A stretch of DNA of 64,000 nucleotides from the NCBI RefSeq assembly GCF_029167625.1, contig NZ_CP119145.1, positions 6,882,001-6,946,000 of the forward strand. Direction: 5' to 3'. This DNA comes from Streptomyces sp. AM 4-1-1. Its GTDB lineage: Bacteria; Actinomycetota; Actinomycetes; Streptomycetales; Streptomycetaceae. The translations under genes and the position numbers were made by a program. This document shows, piece by piece, positions 35,793 to 44,363 of the stretch; the first letter of the stretch is position 1; every line of letters starts with the position of its first letter. The notes under the pieces were generated by a model. It searched no databases and was not told the DNA's origin. It was given only the letters and a program-made list of their open reading frames with translations.

Positions 35793-37088
35793 TTGACCAG
35801 CTACCGGCAGCCCGGCCTCGTCCTCACCGACCACCACTTCACTGTTCCGCTCGACCACACGGACCCGAGCGGGGAACAGATCCAGATCTACGGCCGCGAG
35901 GTCGTGGCGTCCGGCCGGGCCGCCGAGAACCTGCCCTGGCTGGTCTATCTGGAGGGCGGTCCGGGCTTCGGAGCCCGTCGTTTCACCGGCAAGCAGGCGT
36001 GGCTGGGACGGGCGGTGCGCGACCACCGGGTGCTGCTGCTCGACCAGCGCGGCACCGGCCTCTCCACGCCCGCCAACCGGCAGACCCTGCCGCTGCGCGG
36101 CGGCCCGCGCGAGCAGGCCGACCATCTGGCCCACTTCCGGGCCGACAGCATCGTCCGGGACTGCGAGCTGATCCGTCCGCGGCTCACCGGCGGTGCGCCC
36201 TGGACCGTCCTGGGACAGTCGTTCGGCGGGTTCTGCGCCACCCGCTACCTCTCCGCCGCGCCCGAAGGTCTCGCTGCGGTCCTGATCACCGGCGGGCTGC
36301 CCTCGCTGGACGCCCACGCCGACGACGTCTACCGCGCCGCGTACCCGCGCGTCGAACGGAAGGTCGCCGCGCACTACGCCCGCTACCCGCAGGACGTCGA
36401 GCGTGCCCGGGAGATCGCCGCGCACCTCGCCGAGCACCGCCCGGAGAGCGCCGGCCACCGGCTCACCCCCGAGGGGTTCCAGTCCCTCGGCATCCTCCTC
36501 GGCTCGGGGGACGGCAGCCACCAGCTGCACTACCTGCTGGAGAACGCCTTCGTCCGGACACCGCTCGGCACCGAACTCTCCGACACCTTCCAGGAGGGGA
36601 TGCGCACCGCCCTCTCGTACGCCGGGCACCCGCTGTACGCCGTGCTGCACGAGGCGATCTACGGTCAGGGCGAACAGCCCACCGGCTGGGCCGCCGAACG
36701 GGTCCGCGCGGAGTTCCCGCAGTTCGACGCGGGCGCCGCCCTGGCGGGTGACGGGCCGGTGCTCTTCACCGGCGAGAGCATCCACCCCTGGCACTTCGAC
36801 GTCGACCCGGCGCTGCGACCGCTGCGCGAGACCGCCGAACTCCTCGCCAACCGCACCGACTGGCCCGTGCTGTACGACGCCGGACAGCTCGCCGCCAACG
36901 AGGTGCCGGTCGCGGCGGCCGTCTACCACGACGACATGTACGTCGACACCGGGCACGCCCTGCGCACGGCGGACACCATCCGGGGACTGAAGACCTGGGT
37001 CACCGACGAGTACGAGCACGACGGGCTGCGTGCGGGCGGCCCGCGCGTCCTCGACCGGCTGCTCGCCCTCGTCCACGACGAGGTCTGA
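35793..37088 (+). CDS. Prolyl-aminopeptidase-like alpha/beta hydrolase (S33)
   Basis: 431-aa cytoplasmic hydrolase of the proline iminopeptidase group. The oxyanion motif GGPGFG, the LLLDQRGTGLS block and the nucleophile in GQSFGGFCAT are clear; Asp and His are expected near the C-terminus (DMYVDTGHAL). This length and start (TSYRQPGLVLTDHHFTVPLDH) match the Streptomyces prolyl/alpha-amino acyl peptidase type. TTG 35793 is chosen because CAGGAG lies 6 nt upstream; the upstream in-frame ATG at 35754 lacks one. It releases N-terminal residues from short peptides, probably proline. Confidence 0.9.
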   Translation: MTSYRQPGLVLTDHHFTVPLDHTDPSGEQIQIYGREVVASGRAAENLPWLVYLEGGPGFGARRFTGKQAWLGRAVRDHRVLLLDQRGTGLSTPANRQTLPLRGGPREQADHLAHFRADSIVRDCELIRPRLTGGAPWTVLGQSFGGFCATRYLSAAPEGLAAVLITGGLPSLDAHADDVYRAAYPRVERKVAAHYARYPQDVERAREIAAHLAEHRPESAGHRLTPEGFQSLGILLGSGDGSHQLHYLLENAFVRTPLGTELSDTFQEGMRTALSYAGHPLYAVLHEAIYGQGEQPTGWAAERVRAEFPQFDAGAALAGDGPVLFTGESIHPWHFDVDPALRPLRETAELLANRTDWPVLYDAGQLAANEVPVAAAVYHDDMYVDTGHALRTADTIRGLKTWVTDEYEHDGLRAGGPRVLDRLLALVHDEV

Positions 37089-37120
37089 GCGGCCGCGCAC
37101 GGGGAGCGGCCCACGCGGGA

Positions 37121-37161
37121 GGGAGGGGGCGGGCGCGCGAGACACGTGCCCGCCCCCTCCC
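37121..37161 (+). terminator. Hairpin after the S33 peptidase gene
   Basis: Perfect 14-bp stem: 37121-37134 with 37148-37161, loop of 13 nt, starting 33 bp after the stop codon. Confidence 0.75.
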
Positions 37162-37301
37162 GCACCCCGGCGGGGACGGACGCGCGAGGAGCACCGTCCT
37201 TCGCGGGGAACGCGCGGGGGCCCTGTTCCCAACGGGCGAGCAACCGCTTAGTGTGCGCCGGAGCGGTGACAAGGCCCGGAGCGTCGTCGGGGAGGCCCCT
37301 C

Positions 37302-38258
37302 ATGCAGGCATGGCGAGTGCGCCAAAACGGCGAGCCGGGCGAGGTGATGCGGCTGGAGGAGACCGGACGGCCCGTCCCCGGCCCCGGGCAGGTACTGCTC
37401 AAGGTGCGCGCCGCGAACGTCAACTTCTCCGACGCGCTGCTCTGCCGTGGCTCCTACCAGATCCGCCCGCCACTGCCCTTCACCCCCGGCGTGGAGATCT
37501 GCGGCGAGACCGCGGACGGGCGCCGGGTCCTCGCGACCCCCGTCCTTCCGCACGGCGGATTCGCCGGCCATGTCGTCGCGGACGAGGCGGCCCTGCTGCC
37601 CGCGCCCGAGGCCCTGGACGACGCGGAGGCCGCCGCACTGCGTGTCGGTCACCAGACGGGCTGGTTCGCACTGCACCGCAGGGCGCGGCTCCGGGCGGGG
37701 GAGACCCTGCTGGTGCACGCGGCGGCCGGCGGGGTCGGCAGCGCCGCCGTCCAGCTCGGGAAGGCCGCCGGGGCCACCGTCATCGGGGTCGTCGGCGGTC
37801 CCGAAAAGGCCCGTACGGCCCGCGAGTTGGGCTGCGACCTGGTCATCGACCGCCGCACCGAGGACATCGTCGCGGTGGTCAAGGGGGCGACCGGCGGACG
37901 CGGCGCGGATGTCGTGTACGACCCGGTCGGCGGCGACGCCTACGCCAAGTCCGCCAAGTGCGTCGCCTTCGAGGGCCGGATACTCGTCGTCGGCTTCGCC
38001 AGTGGCACCGTCCCCGCTCCGGCCCTCAACCACGCGTTCGTCAAGAACTACTCGATCCTCGGAGTCCATTGGGGGCTGTACAACACCGAGGACCCCGCCG
38101 CGGTCCGGGCCTGCCACCAGGAGCTGACCAGGCTCGTCGACCGGGGCGCCGTCAGGCCGCTCATCGGCGAGCGGGTCACGATGGCCGACGCGGCCGCCGC
38201 CGTGCAGCGCGTCGCCGACGGCACCGGCACCGGCCGCGTCGTCGTCCTGCCGGCCTGA
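37302..38258 (+). CDS. NADPH:quinone oxidoreductase (zinc-free MDR family)
   Basis: 318-aa medium-chain reductase. The N-terminal GroES-like domain contains VNFSDALLCRGSYQ and FTPGVEICGE, and the Rossmann domain contains the nucleotide loop AAAGGVGSAAVQL (about 146-158). The zinc-binding cysteines of alcohol dehydrogenases are missing, as expected for quinone oxidoreductases. It reduces quinones or enones with NADPH. ATG 37302 has GGGGAGG about 7 nt upstream. It stands as a single gene between two terminators. Confidence 0.92.
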   Translation: MQAWRVRQNGEPGEVMRLEETGRPVPGPGQVLLKVRAANVNFSDALLCRGSYQIRPPLPFTPGVEICGETADGRRVLATPVLPHGGFAGHVVADEAALLPAPEALDDAEAAALRVGHQTGWFALHRRARLRAGETLLVHAAAGGVGSAAVQLGKAAGATVIGVVGGPEKARTARELGCDLVIDRRTEDIVAVVKGATGGRGADVVYDPVGGDAYAKSAKCVAFEGRILVVGFASGTVPAPALNHAFVKNYSILGVHWGLYNTEDPAAVRACHQELTRLVDRGAVRPLIGERVTMADAAAAVQRVADGTGTGRVVVLPA

Positions 38259-38273
38259 CCACCGCCCGCCGCA

Positions 38274-38312
38274 CCGCCGTACGGTGACGGTCAGTCACCA
38301 CCCGTACGGCGG
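38274..38312 (+). terminator. Hairpin after the quinone oxidoreductase gene
   Basis: CCGCCGTACGG (38274-38284) pairs perfectly with 38302-38312. A nested GTGAC/GTCAC stem lies in the loop. It starts 16 bp after the stop codon. Confidence 0.75.
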
Positions 38313-38397
38313 GCATGGCAGTGAGCCGGACGCGAAGCCGGCTACGCGACACTGGCCGCCGAATGCCGCGAATCGGGCGCGGCGGAGGAGGCTGGTC

Positions 38398-38592
38398 ATG
38401 GCCATTACGATTTCGTTGGTGCTGTTTCTGCTGATCTTCGCAGTGATCTTCCTGCGCAGCGGCGGACTGAAGATCTCGCACGCCCTGGTCTGCGCGCTGC
38501 TCGGATTCTCGCTCGCGGGCACGAGCATGGCGCCGACCATTCAGGACGGGGTCACCGCGACCGCCGATGTGGTGAGCAGTCTGCGGCCCTGA
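38398..38592 (+). CDS. Small membrane protein, 64 aa
   Basis: Two hydrophobic segments (AITISLVLFLLIFAVIFLR and ISHALVCALLGFSLAGTSM) joined by a short charged turn, followed by a polar tail (PTIQDGVTATADVVSSL). ATG 38398 has a very strong ribosome site (GGAGGAGG, 7 nt upstream), which supports a real gene. I recall similar small membrane proteins in other Streptomyces, near chromosomal and plasmid genes alike, but no function. Followed by a hairpin and the convergent amidase gene. Confidence 0.78.
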   Translation: MAITISLVLFLLIFAVIFLRSGGLKISHALVCALLGFSLAGTSMAPTIQDGVTATADVVSSLRP

Positions 38593-38610
38593 CCCGCGGC
38601 GCCCGTGCCG

Positions 38611-38628
38611 CCCGCCGGAGGTGGCGGG
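38611..38628. terminator. Hairpin between convergent genes
   Basis: CCCGCC (38611-38616) pairs with GGCGGG (38623-38628); the stem extends by about three further pairs. Located between the small membrane protein gene and the amidase gene. Confidence 0.6.
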
Positions 38629-38632
38629 TGGG

Positions 38633-39217
38633 TCAGCCGGTGCCCAGAAGATTGACGAGGCGGATGTACCGCACCCAGTCCCAGAGGGGCCCGGGATCGG
38701 TGTGGTCGCTGCCGGGGACCTGGTCATGGCCCAGGATGTGCGCGCGGTCCTTGGGGATGCCGTGACGGTCGCAGACCGAGGCGGTCAGGGCCGCGGACCG
38801 TTCGTACAGGGCGTCGGTGAAGTAGGCGGGGCGGTCCACCCATCCCTCGTGCTCGATCCCGACGCTCCGGGTGTTGTGGTCCCAGTCGCCCGCGTGCCAG
38901 GCGATGTCCTTCTCCCGGACGCACTGGGCGATGTACCCGTCCGCCGAGCGCACCACGTAGTGCGCCGAGACCCGCTTGGCCGGATTCCGGAAGATGTCGA
39001 GCGCGTCACCGAAGGTCTCCTGGGTGACGTGGATGACCACATGGTCGACGGGGTACGCCGAAGGGCGTTGCGACACCGTGTAGTTGGAGGTGGCGGCGGG
39101 AGTCCAGTGGGCGGGCGGATAGTCCGTGCCGGCCGGGGCCGCCGTGGCGGCTCCGGCGGGGAGGAACGCGGCGGCGGCCGTGACGGCGGCGCCCCGGAGA
39201 ACTCCTCTGCGGTTCAT
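38633..39217 (-). CDS. Tat-exported N-acetylmuramoyl-L-alanine amidase (Amidase_2)
   Basis: 194-aa peptidoglycan amidase of the T7-lysozyme/PGRP fold. The N-terminus NRRGVLRG followed by an Ala-rich core is a twin-arginine signal, cut near ATAAPA. Zinc-site features are His64 (VVIHVTQ), the WHAGDWDHNTRSVGIEHEG block, and HTDPG near the end. It cleaves the bond between muramic acid and the stem peptide outside the cell. ATG 39217 is chosen because AGGAG lies about 5 nt upstream; GTG 39223 overlaps that site. Confidence 0.92.
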   Translation of the reverse strand: MNRRGVLRGAAVTAAAAFLPAGAATAAPAGTDYPPAHWTPAATSNYTVSQRPSAYPVDHVVIHVTQETFGDALDIFRNPAKRVSAHYVVRSADGYIAQCVREKDIAWHAGDWDHNTRSVGIEHEGWVDRPAYFTDALYERSAALTASVCDRHGIPKDRAHILGHDQVPGSDHTDPGPLWDWVRYIRLVNLLGTG

Positions 39218-39793
39218 GAACACTCCTGTGGGGGGAGGGCGGATGGCGACGGGTGGTGCGGTTCAGGACAGGACGTGGCTGTCCCCCGTGGACGACGAAG
39301 CCTTCGATGCGGGGTCACCGGCTCCGCACCGCCGGGCGTGGTCGCCTCGTTGGGCCGTACGGCAACGATCCGTGGGTCGCTCGTCGCTGTCGCGTTCCTG
39401 TCTTCCAGGGGGCTTTCCGGAGCTGTCTGCCGTTTCACCGGGACGGACGCCACCGGTCCGCGCCACCCGCTCGGGAGGAGCTGCCCTCTCCCGGTACTCC
39501 GGGGTCCTTCATCATCCCGGCCGAGCGTGGCGCGGGTCCCACCGTACGGCTGTGACGCCCGGCCACGGAAGACGGCGGCCGGACGAAGTGGCGTAAGAGG
39601 CAGATGGGTTGAGCGTGTCCGCCCTCCCCGTGGCGATGGCGTCGGCCGAGTCGAAGGGGGCACGCGGACGGGCGCGCGGAGCCCTGCCCGCACGCCCGCC
39701 CCGCGCCGCCCCCCGGCCGGGCATCCCACGACGGCCGCCGGTCGACGGCCGGTGAATCCTGGCCGTCAGCCGTCAGCCGTCAGCCGTCAGCCG
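39218..39793. other. Intergenic region, 576 bp
   Basis: No credible gene. Frames open on the plus strand here have no ribosome site and an Arg/Pro-rich composition typical of shadows. It holds the amidase promoter zone at the left and a 7-bp tandem repeat at the right (39763 onward). The middle is unexplained. Confidence 0.55.
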
Positions 39794-39825
39794 TCAGCCG
39801 TCAGCCATCAGCCCTCGGCCCTCGG
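39763..39825. repeat. Nine tandem heptamers across the end of the SWIM gene
   Basis: Six perfect CCGTCAG copies (39763-39804), one CCATCAG and two CCCTCGG. On the minus strand each full copy reads CTGACGG and contains TGA; because 7 is not a multiple of 3, the array puts stops in all three frames. The last codons and the stop of the SWIM protein are made from this repeat. Confidence 0.9.
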
Positions 39826-41173
39826 CGAGTGCCCCCGCCAACGCGGCGGCCGGGTCGTCGTCGGCCGGTCCGGCCGGGCACCAGCGTCCGCGTTCCTTGC
39901 GGTACGGCCACCAGCGCCCGTCCCGCCCGTACCGGAGCTGAGCGTCCGCGCCCACCACCGTCCACCGGTTGCGCACGGCCCGCAGACGCGGACGTTCATC
40001 GTCCTGCCACGCGGCGTCGAGTCTCGACCGGATACGGGAGAGCGTCTGCGCGTCGGGGCTCCATTCCTCGTCCAGCGCCGCGAGCGCCGCGGCCCCGCCG
40101 TACCGCCAGGCCCGCACCGCGGCGTCCAGCTCGGCCCGCTGCCGGCCCGAACCCGTCGCCAGCCGGGTGGCGATCCAGGACTCCGGCCGGGCGTCGGCGA
40201 CCAGTCGTACCGCGTCCTGCTCCACCGTCAGCGCGGCGGGCGGCTGCTGCCGGCCGTGCCCGGCCGACAGCGCCTCGGCCAGCATCCGGTGCGCGCGCAC
40301 CGCGCTGTCCGCCGCCAGGACCTCCAGCGCGGCCGGGTCGACACCGGGGGCCGGATCGGTCTCCGTGTCCAGGGACTGGGCGATTCCCGGCTCCGCGGGC
40401 AGCGGGGGAGGGGCGGGCAACGGCGGCAGGATGTCCGCGGCGGCGAACGCCTCGGCGGCCGGTACGCCCGTCACGCGCCGCTCCTCGGCCGCGGTCGGCC
40501 GCTCCCGTACGGCACGGTCCGTGCCCCGGGTCTGGAGTTCGTCGAGCAGCCCGCGCTCCCCACGCCCCCGCAACAGCAGCAGGACGAACGGGTCCTGGTC
40601 GAGCAACCGCGCCACCTGGTAGCAGAGCGCGGCCGTGTGCGGGCAGTGGTCCCACGCCTCGCAGGCGCACTCCGCGTCCAGATCACCGATCCCCGGCAGC
40701 AGTTCGATCCCGGCCGCCGAGGCGTCCTCCACCAGGTGCGGTTCCATCTCCCGGTCGAGCAGCGCGGCGACGTGTCCCGCCCGGTCCACCACCATGTCCA
40801 GGAAGCGGTCCCACTCCGCGTCGCTCAGCTGCTGGAGCAGCACATCGCCCCGGTACGCGACCCCGTCCCGGTCACGGACGACTGCGGTGAGCCTGCCGGG
40901 CCGTACGGAGACAGCGCCGACCCCGCCCTCCCGGGCCAGCTTCCGGCCCTTCTTGAGCTGCTGGTTGTCCAGCGCGGTGTCCTCCAGCGCCCGCAACCAT
41001 GCCTGACCCCACCAGGACCGGGCGAAACCGCGGTCCGGGGCGGGCGGCAGCGCGGCGAACGTACGCCCGGCCTCCGGCCCGTCGGCGCCCTCGTCGCCGG
41101 CGCGGGCGCCGTGGTCGGTGTATTCGCCGTATTCGCCGTACTCCGTGTCGTCCGGCTCGTAACCGTCGCTCAT
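39794..41173 (-). CDS. SWIM zinc-finger protein
   Basis: 459 aa. The SWIM motif CxC-x5-CxH is explicit (CACEAWDHCPH, near residue 170). The N-terminus is acidic and Tyr/Glu-rich (repeated EYGEY). Upstream of the SWIM are RSWWGQAWLRALED and KGRKLAREGGVGAVSVRPG, and the C-terminus is Trp/Arg-rich (RWWPYRKERGRWCPA). Such proteins are regularly encoded beside an SNF2 ATPase in actinomycetes, as here with a 4-bp ATGA overlap, suggesting one complex acting on DNA. The precise job is not known to me. The stop codon lies in a heptamer repeat. Confidence 0.9.
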   Translation of the reverse strand: MSDGYEPDDTEYGEYGEYTDHGARAGDEGADGPEAGRTFAALPPAPDRGFARSWWGQAWLRALEDTALDNQQLKKGRKLAREGGVGAVSVRPGRLTAVVRDRDGVAYRGDVLLQQLSDAEWDRFLDMVVDRAGHVAALLDREMEPHLVEDASAAGIELLPGIGDLDAECACEAWDHCPHTAALCYQVARLLDQDPFVLLLLRGRGERGLLDELQTRGTDRAVRERPTAAEERRVTGVPAAEAFAAADILPPLPAPPPLPAEPGIAQSLDTETDPAPGVDPAALEVLAADSAVRAHRMLAEALSAGHGRQQPPAALTVEQDAVRLVADARPESWIATRLATGSGRQRAELDAAVRAWRYGGAAALAALDEEWSPDAQTLSRIRSRLDAAWQDDERPRLRAVRNRWTVVGADAQLRYGRDGRWWPYRKERGRWCPAGPADDDPAAALAGALAEGRGLMADG

Positions 41174-44154
41174 CGCGTGCCCCCTCGCAGCTCCACCAGT
41201 TGCGCCAGTTCGGCGTCGGTGAGTTCGGTCAGTGCCGCCTCGCCCGAACCGAGCACGGCGTCCGCGAGTCCCTGCTTGCGGGCCAGCATGGTGGCGATCC
41301 GGTCCTCGATCGTGCCCTCGGCGATCAGCCGGTGCACCTGCACCGGCTGGGTCTGCCCGATCCGGTACGCGCGGTCGGTGGCCTGGGCCTCGACCGCCGG
41401 GTTCCACCAGCGGTCGAAGTGGACCACATGTTCCGCCCGGGTCAGATTGAGCCCCGTGCCGGCGGCCTTCAGCGACAGCAGGAACACCGGTGCCTCGCCC
41501 GCCTGGAAGCGCCTCACCATCTCCTCCCGCCCCGCGACCGGGGTCCCGCCGTGCAGGAACTGGGTGTCCACCCCGCGCCTGGCCAGATGCCGTTCGAGCA
41601 GCCGCCCCATCTGCACGTACTGGGTGAACACCAGGACACTCGCGTCCTCCGCGAGGATCGTGTCGAGCAGTTCGTCCAGCAGCTCCAGCTTCCCCGACCG
41701 GTCCGTGATCCTCGGACGGTCCTCCTTGAGGTACTGCGCCGGGTGGTTGCAGATCTGTTTCAGCGCCGTCAGGAGCTTCATCACGAGTCCGCGCCGGGCG
41801 AATCCGTCGGCGCCGGAGATCTCCGCCAGGGTCTCCCGGACCACCGCCTCGTACAGGCCCGCCTGTTCGGCGGTCAGGGGAACCGTCCGGTCGGTCTCCG
41901 TCTTCGGCGGCAGCTCCGGGGCGATGCCGGGGTCGGACTTGCGCCGCCGCAGCAGGAACGGCCTGACGAGTGCGGCCAGCCGTTCGGCCGCCGCCGGGTC
42001 GCCGCCCTCCGCCGCCCGCGCGTAACGGGTGCGGAAGGTGCCGAGCCGCCCGAGCAGGCCCGGAGTCGTCCAGTCGAGGATCGCCCAGAGCTCGGAGAGG
42101 TTGTTCTCCACGGGGGTGCCGGTCAGGGCCACCCGGGCTCCCGCGTCGATCGTCCGCAGTTGTCCGGCGGTCGCCGAGTACGGATTCTTGACGTGCTGCG
42201 CCTCGTCGGCGACGACCATGCCCCACCGTGTCCCGGCGAGCCGGGCCGTGTCGAGCCGCATCGTGCCGTACGTGGTGAGGACGAACCCGTCGTCCGCGAG
42301 GCCCGCGAGGCTGCGCGAACCACCGTGGAAGCGCCGTACCGGGGTGCCCGGGGCGAACCTCTCGATCTCCCGCTGCCAGTTGCCCATCAGCGAGGTGGGG
42401 CAGACCACCAGGGTCGGTCCGCAGCCGGGGTCGGCGCTCTGCCGGTGCAGATGCAGCGCGATCAGTGTGATGGTCTTGCCGAGCCCCATGTCGTCGGCGA
42501 GACAACCGCCGAGACCGAGCGAGGTCATGGTGTGCAGCCAGTTCAGTCCGCGCAGTTGGTAGTCGCGCAGGGTCGCGGCGAGCCCGGCCGGCGGGCCCAC
42601 CGTCTGTGCCGCGTCCGACTCCGGATCGGCCAGCCGGGCGCGCAACCGCTCCAGCGGGCCCGCCGCGCTCACCTCGACCCGGCGTCCGTCGACCTCGGTG
42701 GAGCCGGTCAGCACGGCCCGGAGGGCGTCCACCGGGGCCAGCTCGCGTTCCTGGCTCTCACGGGCCCACCGCACCTCCTCCGGATCGACGAGCACCCACT
42801 GGTCGCGCAGCCGTACCACCGGCCTCTTGGCCTCCGCGAGCCGGTCGAGCTCGTCCCGGCCGAGCCGGTGGTCGCCCAGCGAGAACCACCAGTTGAACCC
42901 CTGCGGCGCGTCGGCGGACAGGAACGACGACGCACCGGTCCCGCCCCGTCCGGCGGCCCTCCCGGTCCCCGCGCCGTCGGGGTCCGTGCCCTCGGTGCCC
43001 GTCCCGTCGCCGGGCAGGCCGATCACCGCACGCGCCGTCAACGTCCTGGCCAACTCCTTCGGCCAGTGCACCTGTACGCCGGTCGCGGCGAGCGCCCGGG
43101 CGGCGGGGCCCAGGAGTTCGGTGATCTCCTCGTCGGCCGGTTCGAGGGCGTCCGGGACGGCGGCGGACAGCAGCGGGGCCAGTGGCGGCCAGGCACGGGC
43201 GGCGCGGCGCAGGGTGAGCAGGGCGTCCACCCGGGCCCGGGGGCCGAACGACGCGACGCCGGGCGCCGTGCCCCGCCACACCTCGGCCGCGTCCGCGACC
43301 AGGCTCGGATCGCTGACCGCGTGCAGTTGGGGGACGACGCGGAAGGACGGTCCGGCCGCGGGATCGTCGACGGCTCCCTCGTCCGGGTCCATGGCGGGGG
43401 CGCCGGACGCGATCAGTTCCACGCGCAGCGAGAGCCGTACCCCCGCGTCGTGCCCGGCGGCGACGTCGGCGGCCCAGGCACGCTGCCCGGTCAGCCGCTG
43501 CGGCTCGTCGGCGGCGAAGGCGGGGCCCCGGGTGGCCAGTGTCGCGGCGGGTGTACGCGGCAGTCCGTCCGCGACGGCGTCGATGAACTCACGCAGCAGC
43601 GGCTCCGGTTCGGGGAGCAGGACGTCGTCCGCGTCCGCGGTGAGCGGCACGGCGTGGGCGGTCGGCGGCATCGACGCGGCGAGAGCGCGGACGCGTTCGA
43701 GGTCTTCGGAGGTGAGCGGACCGGCCCGCCAGGCGTCCTGGTCGGTGCCGGTGAGCCCCGGCAGGAGGAGCCCGCGCGCGGCGAGTTGGAGGGCCAGGAG
43801 GGCCGCCGAACCCCAGAAGGCCGCCGACGGAGTACCCTTCTGCGACACCCGTGCCCGGGTGAGCACCGGCAGAGCGTCGCGCACGGGCAACAGCAGTGCC
43901 GGCACGCCGTACGGCCGGACGTCGGCTCCGACGACGTCCAGTTCCTCGACGGCCCCCGGGGCCTCCGGCGGAGCGGTGCCGTCCGGGTGCCAGAAGGCCA
44001 TCCTGCCCGCACGGGCGGGATCGGCGGGCAGGAAGACCACGCAGCAGCGGGTCAGTTCGGAGATCTCGGAGAGCGTTGCGGTCGGAAGCCTGTGCACGGC
44101 GATTTCGGATTCCTCAAACTTGACTAGTGAGCCGAGTCGCCGAGGGTACTCCAT
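41170..44154 (-). CDS. SNF2/Rad54-family DNA-dependent ATPase
   Basis: 994-aa superfamily 2 translocase. A long N-terminal region (about 1-520) specific to bacterial SNF2 proteins precedes two RecA-like lobes. Motifs: Walker A DDMGLGKTITL, DEAQH (VVADEAQHVKNP), LTGTPVENNLSELW, and motif VI QATDRAYRIGQTQPV. It should move along DNA and remodel bound protein or support repair. ATG 44154 is used; an in-frame TTG at 44178 lacks a ribosome site. Coupled to the SWIM protein gene. No nuclease, methylase or other defence gene is near. Confidence 0.95.
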   Translation of the reverse strand: MEYPRRLGSLVKFEESEIAVHRLPTATLSEISELTRCCVVFLPADPARAGRMAFWHPDGTAPPEAPGAVEELDVVGADVRPYGVPALLLPVRDALPVLTRARVSQKGTPSAAFWGSAALLALQLAARGLLLPGLTGTDQDAWRAGPLTSEDLERVRALAASMPPTAHAVPLTADADDVLLPEPEPLLREFIDAVADGLPRTPAATLATRGPAFAADEPQRLTGQRAWAADVAAGHDAGVRLSLRVELIASGAPAMDPDEGAVDDPAAGPSFRVVPQLHAVSDPSLVADAAEVWRGTAPGVASFGPRARVDALLTLRRAARAWPPLAPLLSAAVPDALEPADEEITELLGPAARALAATGVQVHWPKELARTLTARAVIGLPGDGTGTEGTDPDGAGTGRAAGRGGTGASSFLSADAPQGFNWWFSLGDHRLGRDELDRLAEAKRPVVRLRDQWVLVDPEEVRWARESQERELAPVDALRAVLTGSTEVDGRRVEVSAAGPLERLRARLADPESDAAQTVGPPAGLAATLRDYQLRGLNWLHTMTSLGLGGCLADDMGLGKTITLIALHLHRQSADPGCGPTLVVCPTSLMGNWQREIERFAPGTPVRRFHGGSRSLAGLADDGFVLTTYGTMRLDTARLAGTRWGMVVADEAQHVKNPYSATAGQLRTIDAGARVALTGTPVENNLSELWAILDWTTPGLLGRLGTFRTRYARAAEGGDPAAAERLAALVRPFLLRRRKSDPGIAPELPPKTETDRTVPLTAEQAGLYEAVVRETLAEISGADGFARRGLVMKLLTALKQICNHPAQYLKEDRPRITDRSGKLELLDELLDTILAEDASVLVFTQYVQMGRLLERHLARRGVDTQFLHGGTPVAGREEMVRRFQAGEAPVFLLSLKAAGTGLNLTRAEHVVHFDRWWNPAVEAQATDRAYRIGQTQPVQVHRLIAEGTIEDRIATMLARKQGLADAVLGSGEAALTELTDAELAQLVELRGGTR

Positions 44155-44232
44155 GACACTTTCGGCCGGTAGCGACAATGCAGTGATTCACGACACACCT
44201 TCAGGCCGACCAGCCGCCGGGTGTAGCTGGCA

Positions 44233-44304
44233 CCCCCTCCGGACGAGGGGGCTGGCACCAGCACAGACCGGGTGGTGGCCGCATGGCCACCCCGCACCCC
44301 GGTC
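44233..44304. promoter_or_regulatory. Cluster of inverted repeats between SNF2 and desaturase genes
   Basis: Stem A: CCCCCTC (44233-44239) with GAGGGGG (44245-44251). Stem B: GGTGGCC (44274-44280) with GGCCACC (44285-44291), enclosed by GACCGG (44266-44271) and CCGGTC (44299-44304). The genes diverge here, so this is not an ordinary terminator; it may be operators or a structured leader of the desaturase message. Confidence 0.45.
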
Positions 44305-44363
44305 CGTAGTTTTCAACAGGTCAGCGCGATATTCCACGCAGTGGCCCGAACACCGGAGACGAC

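Noticed and set aside
37200..37225. SigR-type promoter (GGAAC...GTT) before the quinone oxidoreductase
   Set aside because: The two words are about 13 bp apart; SigR promoters need about 18-19 bp.
39763..39825. CRISPR array
   Set aside because: Units are 7 bp with no spacers and no cas genes nearby; simple tandem repeat.
38621..42025. Very long plus-strand open frame (over 1100 codons) opposite the amidase, SWIM and SNF2 genes
   Set aside because: No ribosome site, Arg/Pro/Gly-rich low-complexity product and no recognisable domain. The opposite strand encodes clear SWIM, SNF2 and amidase motifs. It is a GC-driven shadow.
40999..44127. Plus-strand open frame of about 1040 codons opposite the SNF2 gene
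   Set aside because: Same reason: antisense shadow of a gene with complete helicase motifs.
39794..44154. SWIM/SNF2 pair as part of a phage-defence island (DISARM-like)
   Set aside because: No methylase, nuclease, PLD or DUF1998 gene adjacent; neighbours are housekeeping lipid and cell-wall genes.
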